This document shows positions 54,482-64,000 of a stretch of DNA of 64,000 nucleotides, in pieces. Within the stretch, counting starts at the first letter, position 1. Every line of letters begins with the position of its first letter. The notes under the pieces are model-generated. The model made no database searches. It saw only the letters and a program-made list of their open reading frames with translations, and was not told the DNA's origin. The translations under genes were made by a program, and so were the position numbers. This DNA comes from Pseudobacter ginsenosidimutans (GTDB taxonomy: Bacteria > Bacteroidota > Bacteroidia > Chitinophagales > Chitinophagaceae), in assembly GCF_007970185.1 (NCBI RefSeq), contig NZ_CP042431.1:2604001-2668000 (forward strand), given 5' to 3'.

Positions 54482-57442
54482 ATGAGACATCTGCTCAAAC
54501 ATGCAGTGCTTGCCTTCATTTGTGTAGCGCTACCGGCAGTGCTATTGGCACAGGTCAGCGTAACAGGTACTGTAACGGATGCAAAGAACAATCCGTTGCA
54601 AGGCGTATCTGTCAAGGTAAAAAATTCGAATATCGGAACCTCCACGGATGCTTCCGGCAGGTTCTCCCTCACGGTTCCAAAAGCAGGAGCTTCCCTGGAA
54701 ATCTCTTCCGTGGGTTACAAAACAAAAACATTACAGACCAGTGAGAGCAGTGCCATCAGCATTACGATGGAAGAGGATGCAGGAAGGCTGGATGAAGTGG
54801 TGGTAACAGGTTTGGCCACCAGTGTAAAGAGAAGGAATCTCGCCAATGCCGTAGTAAGTATTTCCAGTAAAGAGCTGACCGGAACGGCGCCTGCACAAAC
54901 CTTCGATGCCGCCCTCAACGGTAAGGTTCCCGGCGCATTGATCAATGCCAACTCCGGTGCGCCGGGTGGTGGTATTTCAGTGAAGCTGCGCGGCGTAACA
55001 TCTGTTTTCGGCAATACACAACCGCTTTTTGTAGTGGATGGTGTGTTCATCGATAACTCGTCCGTTTCAGGTGCACTAAGTGCTGTTACTGGAGCTGTAC
55101 CGGGCGCCATCACTTCCACACAGGACAATCCATCCAATCGCGTGTCTGATATCCGTGCGGAGGATATCGAGAATATTGAAATTCTCAAAGGCGCTTCTGC
55201 CGCTGCGATCTATGGCTCCAAAGCGGCTGCAGGCGTAGTGATCATCACTACCAAAAGAGGAAAAACAGGAAAAACGAAATTGTCTTTTTCCCAGGACCTG
55301 GGTTTCCTGGAAGCTACCAAACTGATCGGACAGCGCGAATGGAATGAAGCAAGGGCTGAATCGCTCGGTGGAAAGGATGAACCGAAAAATGCAGCAGCCC
55401 GCGCCGCCAGGAAAGCTGAATATATTGCTGCCCGTGATGCCGGCAAGATCTACGATTATGAAGAAGAAATGTATGGCAGAAAAGGACTCACCCGCAATTC
55501 TGTAGTGAGCCTTGTTGGTGGTAACGACAAAACCAGCTTCTATCTTTCCGGTGGCCTGAAAGATGAACAGGGCCTCGTAAAAAGAACAGGATATTCCAGT
55601 AAGACAATCAGACTGAATGTTGATCATCGCCTCACTGATAATATCAAGCTCAGCGTTTCTTCCACATATCTCAATACGCATGCAGACCGCGGCTTCTCCA
55701 ATAATGACAACAATACAGTAACGCATGGCGTAGTATTGCTGAAAACGCCCAACTTCACTGAACTGCATCTGAATGACCTGGGTCTTTATCCCAATAACAG
55801 ATATGCTTCATCCAATCCTTTGCATACAAGGGAAGTGATGACCAATGCAGAAGATGTGAGCCGCTTCATGACAGGTGTGAACCTGGATGCCATCCTGCAA
55901 AAATCACAAACCTCCACTACACGATTTATCGCAAGAGGTGGATTCGATTATTACACGCTCGGAACGAATGCGTTTTTCCCCGCTGATCTCCAGTTTCAGA
56001 ATGTAGCACAGGGTACTTCTGCCCAGGGCACTACCAGAACACTGAACCATAATATCATTCTTTCTCTCGTCAACAGTTTTACGCCAACTGATAATTTCAG
56101 TCTTACCAGCTCTGCAGGTCTGACACAGGAGAATAAGGACTATAACAATATCCTGAATGTAGCCACCAGGCTCGTTGGCGGACAAACGAACATTAACCAG
56201 TCGGGAGCATTGACTTCATACCAGTTGCGTGATAAATTCCAGGACAATGGTTTCTTCCTGCAGGAAGAAGCTACCATCATGGATGCGGTTACACTTACAG
56301 GTGGTATCCGTCTCGATCGCTCCACCAATAATGGGGACGCTAAAAAACTCTATTTCTATCCCAAGGCCGGCTTATCCTGGAACCTTACGAGAATGAGTTT
56401 TTGGAAAGCGGATTTTGTTGATAACCTGAAGATCCGCACTGCATATGGCCAGGCGGGTAACTTCCCTGCATTCGGCAGTAAGTTCACACTGATGTCTATT
56501 GCCAATACCGGAGGAAATACCGGTTTGCTGCCTTCCACACTTCGTGGAAGAAAGGATATCGCTCCGGAAAGAACTTCAGAGCTCGAAGCTGGAGTGGATG
56601 TAAGTATGTTGGGTGGAAAATTGAACCTCGAGTTCACAGTGTATGAAAAAAGGATCACAGACTTCCTGCTGCAACGTCCATTGCCCGGATCCACCGGTTA
56701 CTCTTCCGAATTCCTGAATGCCGGCGACCTGCGTAATCGTGGTATGGAAATCAGCTTGAGTGCTCAGCCTGTTTCCAGCAAAGATCTCAAATGGAATACC
56801 ACTGTAAATTTCTGGCGTAACCGCTCTGAAGTGACCAGGCTGTCGATCCCATCTGTTGTGCTGGGTGCATTCGGAACGGGTCTGGGAACCTTCCAGATCA
56901 AAGAAGGAAGACCTGCAACAGAGATCGTGGGCACTATGGGGCCTGCCGGTGTACAAACTGTGGGTGATGCAGAGCCTGACTTTCAGATGAACTTCTGGAA
57001 TGAACTCACTTTCATGAAGAACTTTTCATTCCGTTTCCTGCTCCACTGGAAAAAAGGTGGACATAATATCAACCTGAGCGAGTATCTCTCAGATCTGGCC
57101 GGCACATCAGCCGATTATGACGATGGAGATAAGGGTGGACCTGGCAAAGGCCCGGCCCGTCTGGCAAGAATGGAAGGAAGATTTGCTGACACTTATGTGC
57201 AGGAAGCAGGCTATGTGCGTTTGCGTGAAGTGGCATTCTACTATACTTTCAGCAAACTGCCAACATCCGTGATCAAAGGTTTGCGCATTGGTGTATCTGC
57301 CAACAACTTCCTGACATTCACAAAATACAGGGGATACGATCCTGAAGTTTCCAACTTCGGCGCCGGCTTCTCCACCAACGTGGATGTTGCGCCATTCCCT
57401 GCGTCCAAACGTGCTTCTTTCCATCTTACTGTTGATTTCTAA
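54482..57442 (+). CDS. SusC/RagA-family TonB-dependent receptor, tandem copy 1
   Basis: This 986-residue outer-membrane transporter has a signal peptide ending near LLAQ, a carboxypeptidase-regulatory-like domain directly after it (VSVTGTVTDAKNNPLQGVSV), the TonB box region DEVVVTGLATSVKRRNLANA, a plug with IEILKGASAAAIYGSKAAAG and a barrel ending HLTVDF. There is no STN domain and no adjacent FecR or ECF gene, so it is not expected to signal by that route. The frame opens at 54344 inside a terminator; ATG 54482 gives a proper signal peptide and aligns exactly with copy 2. The partner SusD gene follows after 18 nt. Confidence 0.93.
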   Translation: MRHLLKHAVLAFICVALPAVLLAQVSVTGTVTDAKNNPLQGVSVKVKNSNIGTSTDASGRFSLTVPKAGASLEISSVGYKTKTLQTSESSAISITMEEDAGRLDEVVVTGLATSVKRRNLANAVVSISSKELTGTAPAQTFDAALNGKVPGALINANSGAPGGGISVKLRGVTSVFGNTQPLFVVDGVFIDNSSVSGALSAVTGAVPGAITSTQDNPSNRVSDIRAEDIENIEILKGASAAAIYGSKAAAGVVIITTKRGKTGKTKLSFSQDLGFLEATKLIGQREWNEARAESLGGKDEPKNAAARAARKAEYIAARDAGKIYDYEEEMYGRKGLTRNSVVSLVGGNDKTSFYLSGGLKDEQGLVKRTGYSSKTIRLNVDHRLTDNIKLSVSSTYLNTHADRGFSNNDNNTVTHGVVLLKTPNFTELHLNDLGLYPNNRYASSNPLHTREVMTNAEDVSRFMTGVNLDAILQKSQTSTTRFIARGGFDYYTLGTNAFFPADLQFQNVAQGTSAQGTTRTLNHNIILSLVNSFTPTDNFSLTSSAGLTQENKDYNNILNVATRLVGGQTNINQSGALTSYQLRDKFQDNGFFLQEEATIMDAVTLTGGIRLDRSTNNGDAKKLYFYPKAGLSWNLTRMSFWKADFVDNLKIRTAYGQAGNFPAFGSKFTLMSIANTGGNTGLLPSTLRGRKDIAPERTSELEAGVDVSMLGGKLNLEFTVYEKRITDFLLQRPLPGSTGYSSEFLNAGDLRNRGMEISLSAQPVSSKDLKWNTTVNFWRNRSEVTRLSIPSVVLGAFGTGLGTFQIKEGRPATEIVGTMGPAGVQTVGDAEPDFQMNFWNELTFMKNFSFRFLLHWKKGGHNINLSEYLSDLAGTSADYDDGDKGGPGKGPARLARMEGRFADTYVQEAGYVRLREVAFYYTFSKLPTSVIKGLRIGVSANNFLTFTKYRGYDPEVSNFGAGFSTNVDVAPFPASKRASFHLTVDF

Positions 57443-57460
57443 TTGAAAAAAATGAGCATT

Positions 57461-58771
57461 ATGAAAAAATCATTCATCATAAATCTTTCTGCCGGATTGA
57501 TGCTGACAGGCGTTCTTGCTTCCTGTAACAAGGAGATTGGAAGCCTGAACGGATCCAGTGTGGACGATGTGTCTGCAAATCCGTCGCGTCTTGAATTGAA
57601 CAATATGGTAGTCGGCTCGGAAGCCGGCATGAGAACACAGATAGGATTGTACCTCGATGCTGTTGGGGTTTTAGGACGTGAAGTGTATCGTTTCTCTGGC
57701 GCTGAACCGAGATATACTACAGAGCTGCTGGGTAAGAATGACCTAACGCTTACCAACAACGTTTTCTACCTGAGCAATCCCTGGAATGCGCGATACAGGG
57801 TAGTGAAGAATTGCAATATCATTATCGCAGGCGCTACCAGGTCTACACTCATCACAGACAAACAGGAGAAAGGGTATACCGGTTTTGCAAAGACCATCAA
57901 AGCCTATCAACTGTTGCTGAACCTGAATTATACTGAAACAAATGGTATCAGGGTGGATGTTGCTGATCCTGACAAGCTCGGGCCATTCCTGTCTTATGAT
58001 CAATCACTCACTGAAATTGCCAAACTGCTGGATGAAGGGAAAACGGAGATCGCGGAAGGAGAAGCGTTGTATGTGTTGTCTGGCGGCTTCGATAACAAAG
58101 GTGGTGGCATGCTCAAATTCAACCGTGCCATTGCTGCGCGTGTAGCGGCTTACAGGAAAGACTGGCCCGGAGTGCTGTCTGCCCTCAGCGAATCATTCTT
58201 CAATCTGGATGGCGATTTCGCGGATGGATTCTATCATGTGTTCTCAACTGGTCCGAATGACCAGACGAATCCATCTTATTTCCGTCCCAACAACACTGGT
58301 GAAGCCAGGCTCACTCATCCTTCCTTTATCACTGATCTTACTGCTTACAGTGCAGCAGATGACAGGAAAAACAAAGCGAGGCTCCGCACTGCTGCGGAAT
58401 CTTCCGATGATTTGACGGGCACACACGATCTCGCGTTGTTTGCTTCCAATACCTCACCAATGGCGATCATCCGTCAGGAAGAGCTGATCCTGTTGTATGC
58501 AGAAGCAAAAGCAAACCTGGATGAGATCACAGATGCGAAAACAGCCATCGATAAGATCCGCACCAAACATGGGGGTGTAGCTTATGCAGGTGATGATACA
58601 AAAGAAGCGCTCATCACTGAAAATCTTTTACAAAGAAGATTCTCGCTGCTGTATGAAGGACATCGCTGGATAGATCTGCGTCGTTACGGAAGATTGGCGG
58701 AATTGCCGCTGGATCGTACCAACGATACTGTTTTCGAAAGGATGCCAAAGCCACTTACGGAAGCTCAATAA
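57461..58771 (+). CDS. SusD-like lipoprotein, tandem copy 1
   Basis: This 436-residue lipoprotein has Cys22 (VLASC) and is a shorter SusD-like protein. Recognisable parts are the opening EIGSLNGSSVDDVSANPSRL, NPWNARYRVVKNCNIIIAGA, the helical segment TGFAKTIKAYQLLLNLNYTE, and the C-terminal LLQRRFSLLYEGHRWIDLRR. An ATG at 57452 is also possible (MSIMKKSF); both starts have counterparts in copy 2. A strong terminator follows, so copy 1 and copy 2 are probably separate transcripts. Confidence 0.9.
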   Translation: MKKSFIINLSAGLMLTGVLASCNKEIGSLNGSSVDDVSANPSRLELNNMVVGSEAGMRTQIGLYLDAVGVLGREVYRFSGAEPRYTTELLGKNDLTLTNNVFYLSNPWNARYRVVKNCNIIIAGATRSTLITDKQEKGYTGFAKTIKAYQLLLNLNYTETNGIRVDVADPDKLGPFLSYDQSLTEIAKLLDEGKTEIAEGEALYVLSGGFDNKGGGMLKFNRAIAARVAAYRKDWPGVLSALSESFFNLDGDFADGFYHVFSTGPNDQTNPSYFRPNNTGEARLTHPSFITDLTAYSAADDRKNKARLRTAAESSDDLTGTHDLALFASNTSPMAIIRQEELILLYAEAKANLDEITDAKTAIDKIRTKHGGVAYAGDDTKEALITENLLQRRFSLLYEGHRWIDLRRYGRLAELPLDRTNDTVFERMPKPLTEAQ

Positions 58772-58796
58772 TTTAGATACCTCTTTTATTTGCAGG

Positions 58797-58826
58797 CCCC
58801 GTTTCTGAAAAGAAGCGGGGTTTTTT
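58797..58826 (+). terminator. Intrinsic terminator after tandem copy 1
   Basis: CCCCGTTTCT pairs with AGAAGCGGGG (one G-T) around a GAAA loop, followed by six T's. Confidence 0.9.
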
Positions 58827-59140
58827 AATATCTTAGATAATTGATAATTAAACTGCCATTTTTTGCAGTTCAGTATCTGGATTGTACAGTGCAGCATCAG
58901 GCTTTGTTTTCTTGTCTGATTATGAGATCCTTTTAAAAACACATTCGATCATCCAAAAACCTTTCCACATGAGACTTTTACATCTGATCAATTCCTGCTA
59001 AACACCGGCTTTCTCTCACGTAAAGACTCCCATCTTTCCATAAACCCCTTTCCGTATTCCTGTGCTATCACACGGGCAGCACTGCTATGCCTGCATGTGA
59101 TCCTTTTTTAAACACATTCAAAAACAAAAGTTACACCAAC
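58827..59140. other. Intergenic region between tandem SusC/D copies
   Basis: No ORF or RNA gene is recognisable. A small AACTGC/GCAGTT hairpin lies near 58850-58872. The last 40 nt before the copy 2 ATG resemble the same stretch before copy 1 (AAAACAAAAG, then ACACCAACATG), so the duplication includes the leader, and a promoter for copy 2 is likely here though not identified. Confidence 0.5.
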
Positions 59141-62062
59141 ATGAGACATCTGCTCAAACACGCAGTGCTTGTCATAATTTGTATGGCACTGCCAACGCTG
59201 CTACTGGCTCAGGTCAGCGTTACAGGTACAGTAACCGACGCCAGCAATAATCCGTTGCCGGGCGTATCTGTAAGGGTGAAGAATTCAAACATCGGAACTT
59301 CCACCGATGTATCGGGAAGATTCTCCATCACTGTTCCTTCCAAAGGAGCCACACTTGAAATTTCTTCTGTAGGTTTTAAAACACGATCCATCCAGGTGTC
59401 AGAGAATGCTGCTCCGCTCTCCATCAAAATGGAAGAGGATGCTGGCAGGCTGGATGAAGTAGTGGTCACCGGTCTGGCCACCAGTGTAAAAAGAAGGAAC
59501 CTTGCCAATGCCATCGCTACTGTGTCCAGCAAAGATCTTGTTGGTACTGCGCCTGCGCAGACATTCGATGCAGCGCTGAATGGTAAAGTGCCCGGCGCGC
59601 TTATCAATGCCAACTCCGGCGCACCCGGTGGCGGCATCTCCGTGAAACTGCGCGGCGTTACTTCCATCTTCGGCAACACACAGCCACTCTTTGTGGTGGA
59701 TGGCGTATTCATCGATAACACTGCTACTCCCGCTGGACTTAACTCCGTTACAGCTGCAGCAAGAGGTGGTAATGCATCCAACCAGGATAATCCTTCCGGT
59801 CGTGTTGCTGACCTCCGTTCAGAAGATATCGAGAATATCGAGATACTGAAAGGCGCTTCTGCTGCCGCCATCTATGGGTCGAAAGCTGCTGCCGGTGTGG
59901 TGATCATCACCACCAAACGCGGTAAATCAGGAAAAACGAAACTCACGCTTTCACAGGATCTCGGTTTTGTGAAAGTGCGCAAATTACTTGGACAGAGGTC
60001 CTGGACGGAAGAACGTGCAGCAGAGCTCGGTGCAGTTGCGCTTGCAGATTTCCAGGAAGCGAAAGCAGCAGGCAGAATGTACGATTATGAAAAAGAGATG
60101 TTCGGCGAAACAGGCCTCACGCGCAATACAGGTCTCAGCCTCGTGGGCGGAAACGAAAGGACCAGCTTCTTCCTCTCAGGAGGAATGAAGAATGAAGATG
60201 GAATTGTAAAAGGAACAGGTTATGAATACAAAAGCTTACGGGTGAACGTGGACCATCGCATTACTGACAATATCAAAGTGGGTGTGTCCAGTACCTATAT
60301 CAACTCCGAAGCGGATCGCGGATTGACGAACAACGATAACAACTCAGTGTCCTACGGCGTTGCTCTTTCCGCTACTCCCAATTTTACAGAGCTGCATAAA
60401 AATGAACTGGGATATCCCGATAACAAATACACGGCGTCCAATCCCATACAAACAAGAGACCTGGCCAATAACTCTGAAAAAGTGAGCCGCTTCATCACGG
60501 GTGTAACCCTGGATGCGATCCTGCAAAAATCAGATGTGTCAACCACCCGATTCATCGGCAGAGGCGGTTTCGATAATTATACTTTGAAGACCAGCGCTTA
60601 TTTTCCCAATGAGCTGCAGTTCATGCAGACAGCAGAAGGTACATCGGTTCAGGGTTATGCAAAAAGCCTGAACTATAATGTGATCCTTTCGCTGGTAAAT
60701 AATTTCTCTCCGTCAGACAAATTCAATCTCACATCTTCTGCCGGTGTTACTCAGGAGAATGGTGATTTCGATAATATCCTCAATGTGGCAAGCAAGATGA
60801 TTGCAGGCCAGCCGAACGTAGACCAGGCCGGCGCCTTGTCGCCAACACAATTGAGGAACCAATTCCAGGACAATGGCATCTTCCTCCAGGAAGAAGCTAC
60901 ACTCATAGATGCCATCACACTCACCGGCGGTGTACGCCTGGACCGCTCTTCGAATAACGGAGACGCCAGCAAATTCTATTTCTATCCCAAAGCAGGTTTG
61001 AGTGTGAACCTCACCAGGATGGACTTCTGGAAAAGTCCTTTGTTCGATAACCTGAAACTGCGCGTTGCTTACGGACAGGCAGGTAACTTCCCTGCTTTCG
61101 GAAGCCGCTTTGAATTGATGAGCATCTTCAATATTGGTGGTAATGTGGGACTGTATCCGGCTCTTACGCGTGGATCGAAAGACATTGCACCTGAAAGGAC
61201 TTCCGAACTGGAAGCAGGTTTTGATGCAAGTATCCTGGGTGGAAGAGTGAACCTGGAGTTCACGGTTTATGAAAAACGGATCACGGATTTCCTGCTGCAG
61301 CGTGCGCCTGCCGGTTCTTCAGGCTTCTCACAGCAATTCGTGAATGCCGGCAATCTCCGCAACAGGGGAATGGAAGTGAGCCTGAATACCACGCCGGTTT
61401 CCAACAGGGATGTACGCTGGAATTCCATCGTGAATTTCTGGTTCAACAGATCCAGGGTTACCAAACTGAATGTAGATCCTGTTGTGCTGGGCGTGTTCGG
61501 TACCAGTCTTGGTTCTTTCAAGATCGAAGAAGGCAGGCCGGCAACACAGATAGTTGGCGCAGCAGGTTCCCCTGATAATGTGATACCTATCGGTGATGCA
61601 GAGCCGAATTTCCAAATGAACTTCCTCAATGAAATCACTTTCCTGAAGAACTTCTCTTTACGTTTCCTCCTGCACTGGAAGAATGGCGGCGATAATATCA
61701 ATCTGAGCCAGCTCCTGACTGACCTCAGCCTGACCTCACCGGATTATGATGATGATGGTGGCACCAAAGGCCCCAACCGTGTTGGACGTTTCGGCGACAC
61801 ATATGCTGATGTGTACACGCAATCTGCGTCCTACCTGCGTTTGAGGGAAGTGGGACTCTTTTACAATTTTAGTAAGATGCCCACATCCGTGATCAAGGGA
61901 TTGCGCATTGGTGTATCCGCCAACAATTTCCTGACCATTACCAATTACGATGGTTATGATCCTGAAGTATCCAACTTCGGTACAGGATTTTCCACCAATG
62001 TGGATGTAATGCCTTTCCCCGCATCCAAACGCGCCACTTTCCATCTCACCATCGATTTCTAA
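59141..62062 (+). CDS. SusC/RagA-family TonB-dependent receptor, tandem copy 2
   Basis: This 973-residue receptor closely resembles copy 1 along its whole length: same signal peptide start (MRHLLKHAVL), carboxypeptidase-like domain (TGTVTDASNNPLPGVSV), VVVTGLATSVKRRNLANA, plug IEILKGASAAAIYGSKAAAG and barrel end HLTIDF. Differences concentrate in surface-loop-like stretches after the plug (for example the AAELGAVALADFQEAKAAGR region) and near the C-terminus (SPDYDDDGGTKGPNR), where ligand contacts are expected. There is no STN domain. ATG 59141 is preferred over the longer frame from 59087. Confidence 0.93.
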   Translation: MRHLLKHAVLVIICMALPTLLLAQVSVTGTVTDASNNPLPGVSVRVKNSNIGTSTDVSGRFSITVPSKGATLEISSVGFKTRSIQVSENAAPLSIKMEEDAGRLDEVVVTGLATSVKRRNLANAIATVSSKDLVGTAPAQTFDAALNGKVPGALINANSGAPGGGISVKLRGVTSIFGNTQPLFVVDGVFIDNTATPAGLNSVTAAARGGNASNQDNPSGRVADLRSEDIENIEILKGASAAAIYGSKAAAGVVIITTKRGKSGKTKLTLSQDLGFVKVRKLLGQRSWTEERAAELGAVALADFQEAKAAGRMYDYEKEMFGETGLTRNTGLSLVGGNERTSFFLSGGMKNEDGIVKGTGYEYKSLRVNVDHRITDNIKVGVSSTYINSEADRGLTNNDNNSVSYGVALSATPNFTELHKNELGYPDNKYTASNPIQTRDLANNSEKVSRFITGVTLDAILQKSDVSTTRFIGRGGFDNYTLKTSAYFPNELQFMQTAEGTSVQGYAKSLNYNVILSLVNNFSPSDKFNLTSSAGVTQENGDFDNILNVASKMIAGQPNVDQAGALSPTQLRNQFQDNGIFLQEEATLIDAITLTGGVRLDRSSNNGDASKFYFYPKAGLSVNLTRMDFWKSPLFDNLKLRVAYGQAGNFPAFGSRFELMSIFNIGGNVGLYPALTRGSKDIAPERTSELEAGFDASILGGRVNLEFTVYEKRITDFLLQRAPAGSSGFSQQFVNAGNLRNRGMEVSLNTTPVSNRDVRWNSIVNFWFNRSRVTKLNVDPVVLGVFGTSLGSFKIEEGRPATQIVGAAGSPDNVIPIGDAEPNFQMNFLNEITFLKNFSLRFLLHWKNGGDNINLSQLLTDLSLTSPDYDDDGGTKGPNRVGRFGDTYADVYTQSASYLRLREVGLFYNFSKMPTSVIKGLRIGVSANNFLTITNYDGYDPEVSNFGTGFSTNVDVMPFPASKRATFHLTIDF

Positions 62063-62080
62063 AAACAAAAAATGATTATC

Positions 62081-63412
62081 ATGAAAAAATCATTCATCAT
62101 ATATCTCGCTGCAGGAATGTTGGCAACAGGTTTGTTTTCGTCCTGCAAAAAAGAGATCGGCAGTTTGAACGGCCCGGAAATAGAGGACCTCACAACCAAT
62201 CCTACCAGGTTCCAGTTGAACAACGTGGTGATCGGAACAGAATCAGGAATCCGTACAGCACTTGACTTCTACCTGGATGCAGTAGGAGTGGTGGGCCGCG
62301 AAATGTATCGCTTTGCTTCATCAGAACCCCGTTACGTGCAAAGCCTGATGGGTAAGGACGGACAGGGCCTCGACAATAATGCTTTCTATCTTACCAATCC
62401 CTGGAATGCCCGCTATCGTGGGGTGAAGGCCTGCAATATTTTGATTGAAGGCGCCACCAATTCAACCAGCATCACTAATGAGCAAAGGAAGGGATACCTG
62501 GGCTTTGCCAAAACCATCAAGGCTTACCAGTTGCTGCTGAATCTCAACCTCACTTACAGCAATGGCATCAGAGTGGATGTAGCGGATCCGGATAATCCGG
62601 GACCGTTCCTGAATTACGATGAATCGCTGAAAGCTATCTGGGACATGCTCAATGAAGCGGTTACTGATTTCACCGGATCAGTGATAGAGTATACTTTGTC
62701 TGAAGGATTCTTTTACGGCACTTCATCTCCGGCAAAGCCCACTGTTGCACAGATGATCCAGTTCAATAGGGCCATAGCCGCCCGGGTAGCATTGTACAGG
62801 AAAGATTGGCCCGGTGCTTTGACTGCACTCAATGGAACATTCTTTGATCTCAATGGTGATTTGAAAAAAGGATATTACCATGTGTTCTCCACACGCCCGA
62901 GTGATCAGACCAACCTGGCTTTTTTCCGTCAGAATGCCACCGGCGAAGTGAGGGTAGCGCATCCGTCTTATGCTGCCGATATTCTTCCGGGTGATGACCG
63001 GCTTGCGAAAGCTCCTTTGAGGACCAATCCTGCATCTGCAGACCAGCCGGCTCTGGTGAGCAATCGCGATGTATTTGTGTATACTTCAAATCTGGCGCCC
63101 ATTCCCATTATCCGTAATGAGGAAATGATCCTGATCTATGCGGAGGCCAAAATCCGATCCACTTCCTATCCTGATGCGATCGTGGCGCTCAACAGGATCA
63201 GGTTGGCCCATAACCTTCCCGTGTATACAGGATTGGCAAATGAGAATGCGTTGATCACGGATCTGTTATACCAGCGCCGCTACTCTCTTTTCTTTGAAGG
63301 GCACCGCTGGGTGGATGTTCGCCGGAACGACAGACTGGCTAGTCTGCCCAATGCCAGGGTCGGGGATACCATATTCGATAAATTCCCCATTCCCCTTACA
63401 GAAGGCCAATAA
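62081..63412 (+). CDS. SusD-like lipoprotein, tandem copy 2
   Basis: This 443-residue lipoprotein with Cys22 (LFSSC) parallels copy 1: EIGSLNGPEIEDLTTNPTRF, NPWNARYRGVKACNILIEGA, LGFAKTIKAYQLLLNLNLTY and LLYQRRYSLFFEGHRWVDVR. Compared with copy 1 it has an insertion around FFYGTSSPAKPTVAQMIQF. ATG 62072 is an alternative start. A terminator follows before purA. Confidence 0.9.
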   Translation: MKKSFIIYLAAGMLATGLFSSCKKEIGSLNGPEIEDLTTNPTRFQLNNVVIGTESGIRTALDFYLDAVGVVGREMYRFASSEPRYVQSLMGKDGQGLDNNAFYLTNPWNARYRGVKACNILIEGATNSTSITNEQRKGYLGFAKTIKAYQLLLNLNLTYSNGIRVDVADPDNPGPFLNYDESLKAIWDMLNEAVTDFTGSVIEYTLSEGFFYGTSSPAKPTVAQMIQFNRAIAARVALYRKDWPGALTALNGTFFDLNGDLKKGYYHVFSTRPSDQTNLAFFRQNATGEVRVAHPSYAADILPGDDRLAKAPLRTNPASADQPALVSNRDVFVYTSNLAPIPIIRNEEMILIYAEAKIRSTSYPDAIVALNRIRLAHNLPVYTGLANENALITDLLYQRRYSLFFEGHRWVDVRRNDRLASLPNARVGDTIFDKFPIPLTEGQ

Positions 63413-63437
63413 TTTATTGTTTATCCCCATATTTGCT

Positions 63438-63473
63438 GCGCCCCGCTCTTTTTACAGAGCAGGGCGCTTTTTT
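63438..63473 (+). terminator. Intrinsic terminator after tandem copy 2
   Basis: GCGCCCCGCTC pairs with GAGCAGGGCGC (one C-A mismatch) across an 8-nt loop and is followed by six T's and a further T-rich stretch. Confidence 0.9.
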
Positions 63474-63559
63474 ATTTTCCGCTTTTCTGGCATTCGCCTA
63501 TTTTTGCCCCCGTTTTCCGGAGGCTGTCTCCAGGAAGCTAAACTCACACAAATTCTGTT

Positions 63560-64000
63560 ATGGTTGATGTATTATTAGGCCTTCAATGGGGTGATGAAGG
63601 AAAAGGAAAGATCGTAGATTATTTCGCTCCTCAGTATGATATCATTGCACGTTTTCAGGGTGGGCCAAATGCAGGGCACACGCTGTATGTGAACGATAAA
63701 AAAGTAGTACTGCACCAGATCCCTTCCGGCATCTTCCATGCAAATACCCTCAACCTCATCGGTAACGGCGTTGTGCTGGATCCCGTGATCTTCAAAAAAG
63801 AATGCGATACTGTTGCTCAATTTGGGGTTGACTTCCGCAAAAATCTTTACATCTCCGAAAGGACCCACCTCATCCTCCCTACGCACAGGGCGCTGGATAA
63901 AGCCTCTGAGCTGTCTAAAGGCAACGACAAGATCGGATCTACCCTCAAGGGGATCGGACCTGCCTATATGGACAAAACAGGCCGTAACGGTCTCCGCGTA
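63560..64000 (+). CDS. purA: Adenylosuccinate synthetase, 5' part only
   Basis: The first 147 codons are present and the gene runs off the window. PurA joins IMP and aspartate with GTP in AMP synthesis, in the cytoplasm. The N-terminal GTP-binding loop [12 protein letters not shown] with the catalytic Asp and Lys is near residues 7-18, followed by [11 protein letters not shown] with the catalytic His, [18 protein letters not shown], and the [20 protein letters not shown] region. ATG 63560 gives the standard short N-terminus [11 protein letters not shown]. The gene is preceded by a terminator, so it has its own promoter. Confidence 0.97.
   Translation, partial: MVDVLLGLQWGDEGKGKIVDYFAPQYDIIARFQGGPNAGHTLYVNDKKVVLHQIPSGIFHANTLNLIGNGVVLDPVIFKKECDTVAQFGVDFRKNLYISERTHLILPTHRALDKASELSKGNDKIGSTLKGIGPAYMDKTGRNGLRV

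Larger units (their letters stand above)
54482..63412 (+). repeat. Tandem duplication of a SusC/SusD pair
   Basis: Units 54482-58771 and 59141-63412 encode closely similar SusC and SusD proteins in the same order with the same 18-nt SusC-SusD gap and similar leaders. Divergence is clear at both DNA and protein level, so the duplication is not recent. Confidence 0.85.

Overview
The window is chromosomal DNA from a Bacteroidota bacterium, most likely family Chitinophagaceae. Evidence: five SusC/SusD outer-membrane pairs, FecI-type ECF sigma factors paired with FecR anti-sigma factors, lipoproteins with Bacteroidota-style lipoboxes, AT-rich leaders without obvious Shine-Dalgarno sites, and TAG-TTTG promoter-like boxes. 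No phage genes, insertion sequences or CRISPR arrays are visible.

Layout. 1-2.6 kb: a P-type cation ATPase. 2.6-2.84 kb: a rearrangement scar that joins the start of a TauE/SafE permease to the end of a PfkB-type sugar kinase. 2.97-20.6 kb (+): cassette A. 20.7-22.5 kb: an AraC regulator, a truncated aldo/keto reductase and a cupin lipoprotein. 22.7-36.3 kb (-): cassette B. 36.7-51.8 kb (+): cassette C, divergent from B. 51.9 kb: tRNA-Leu(UAG). 52-54.3 kb: a RelA/SpoT enzyme. 54.5-63.4 kb: two tandemly duplicated SusC/SusD pairs without sigma/anti-sigma genes. 63.56 kb to the end: the 5' part of purA.

The main observation is that cassettes A, B and C are three paralogous copies of one gene order: ECF sigma factor, FecR anti-sigma, a hairpin in the leader, SusC with an STN signalling domain, SusD, one or more variable lipoprotein or periplasmic genes, a 308-residue GldA-like ABC ATPase, a GldF-GldG-like fused permease, then two adjacent MutS-family ATPases of about 440 residues. 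The MutS proteins lack the mismatch-recognition domains and fall into two subtypes, called MutS-A and MutS-B here. Each cassette has one of each, always A before B.

Likely working model (inference): an extracellular ligand binds SusC/SusD; the STN domain signals through FecR to the sigma factor, which switches on the cassette. SusC/D imports the ligand into the periplasm, where the variable proteins may process or bind it. The ABC/Gld-like complex works at the inner membrane, and the MutS-A/MutS-B pair acts as a cytoplasmic ATPase partner of unknown role. I know of no established function for this combination, and the substrate cannot be read from the sequence. SusC of cassette B carries a one-base frameshift, so that copy may be inactive or the base may be a sequence error.
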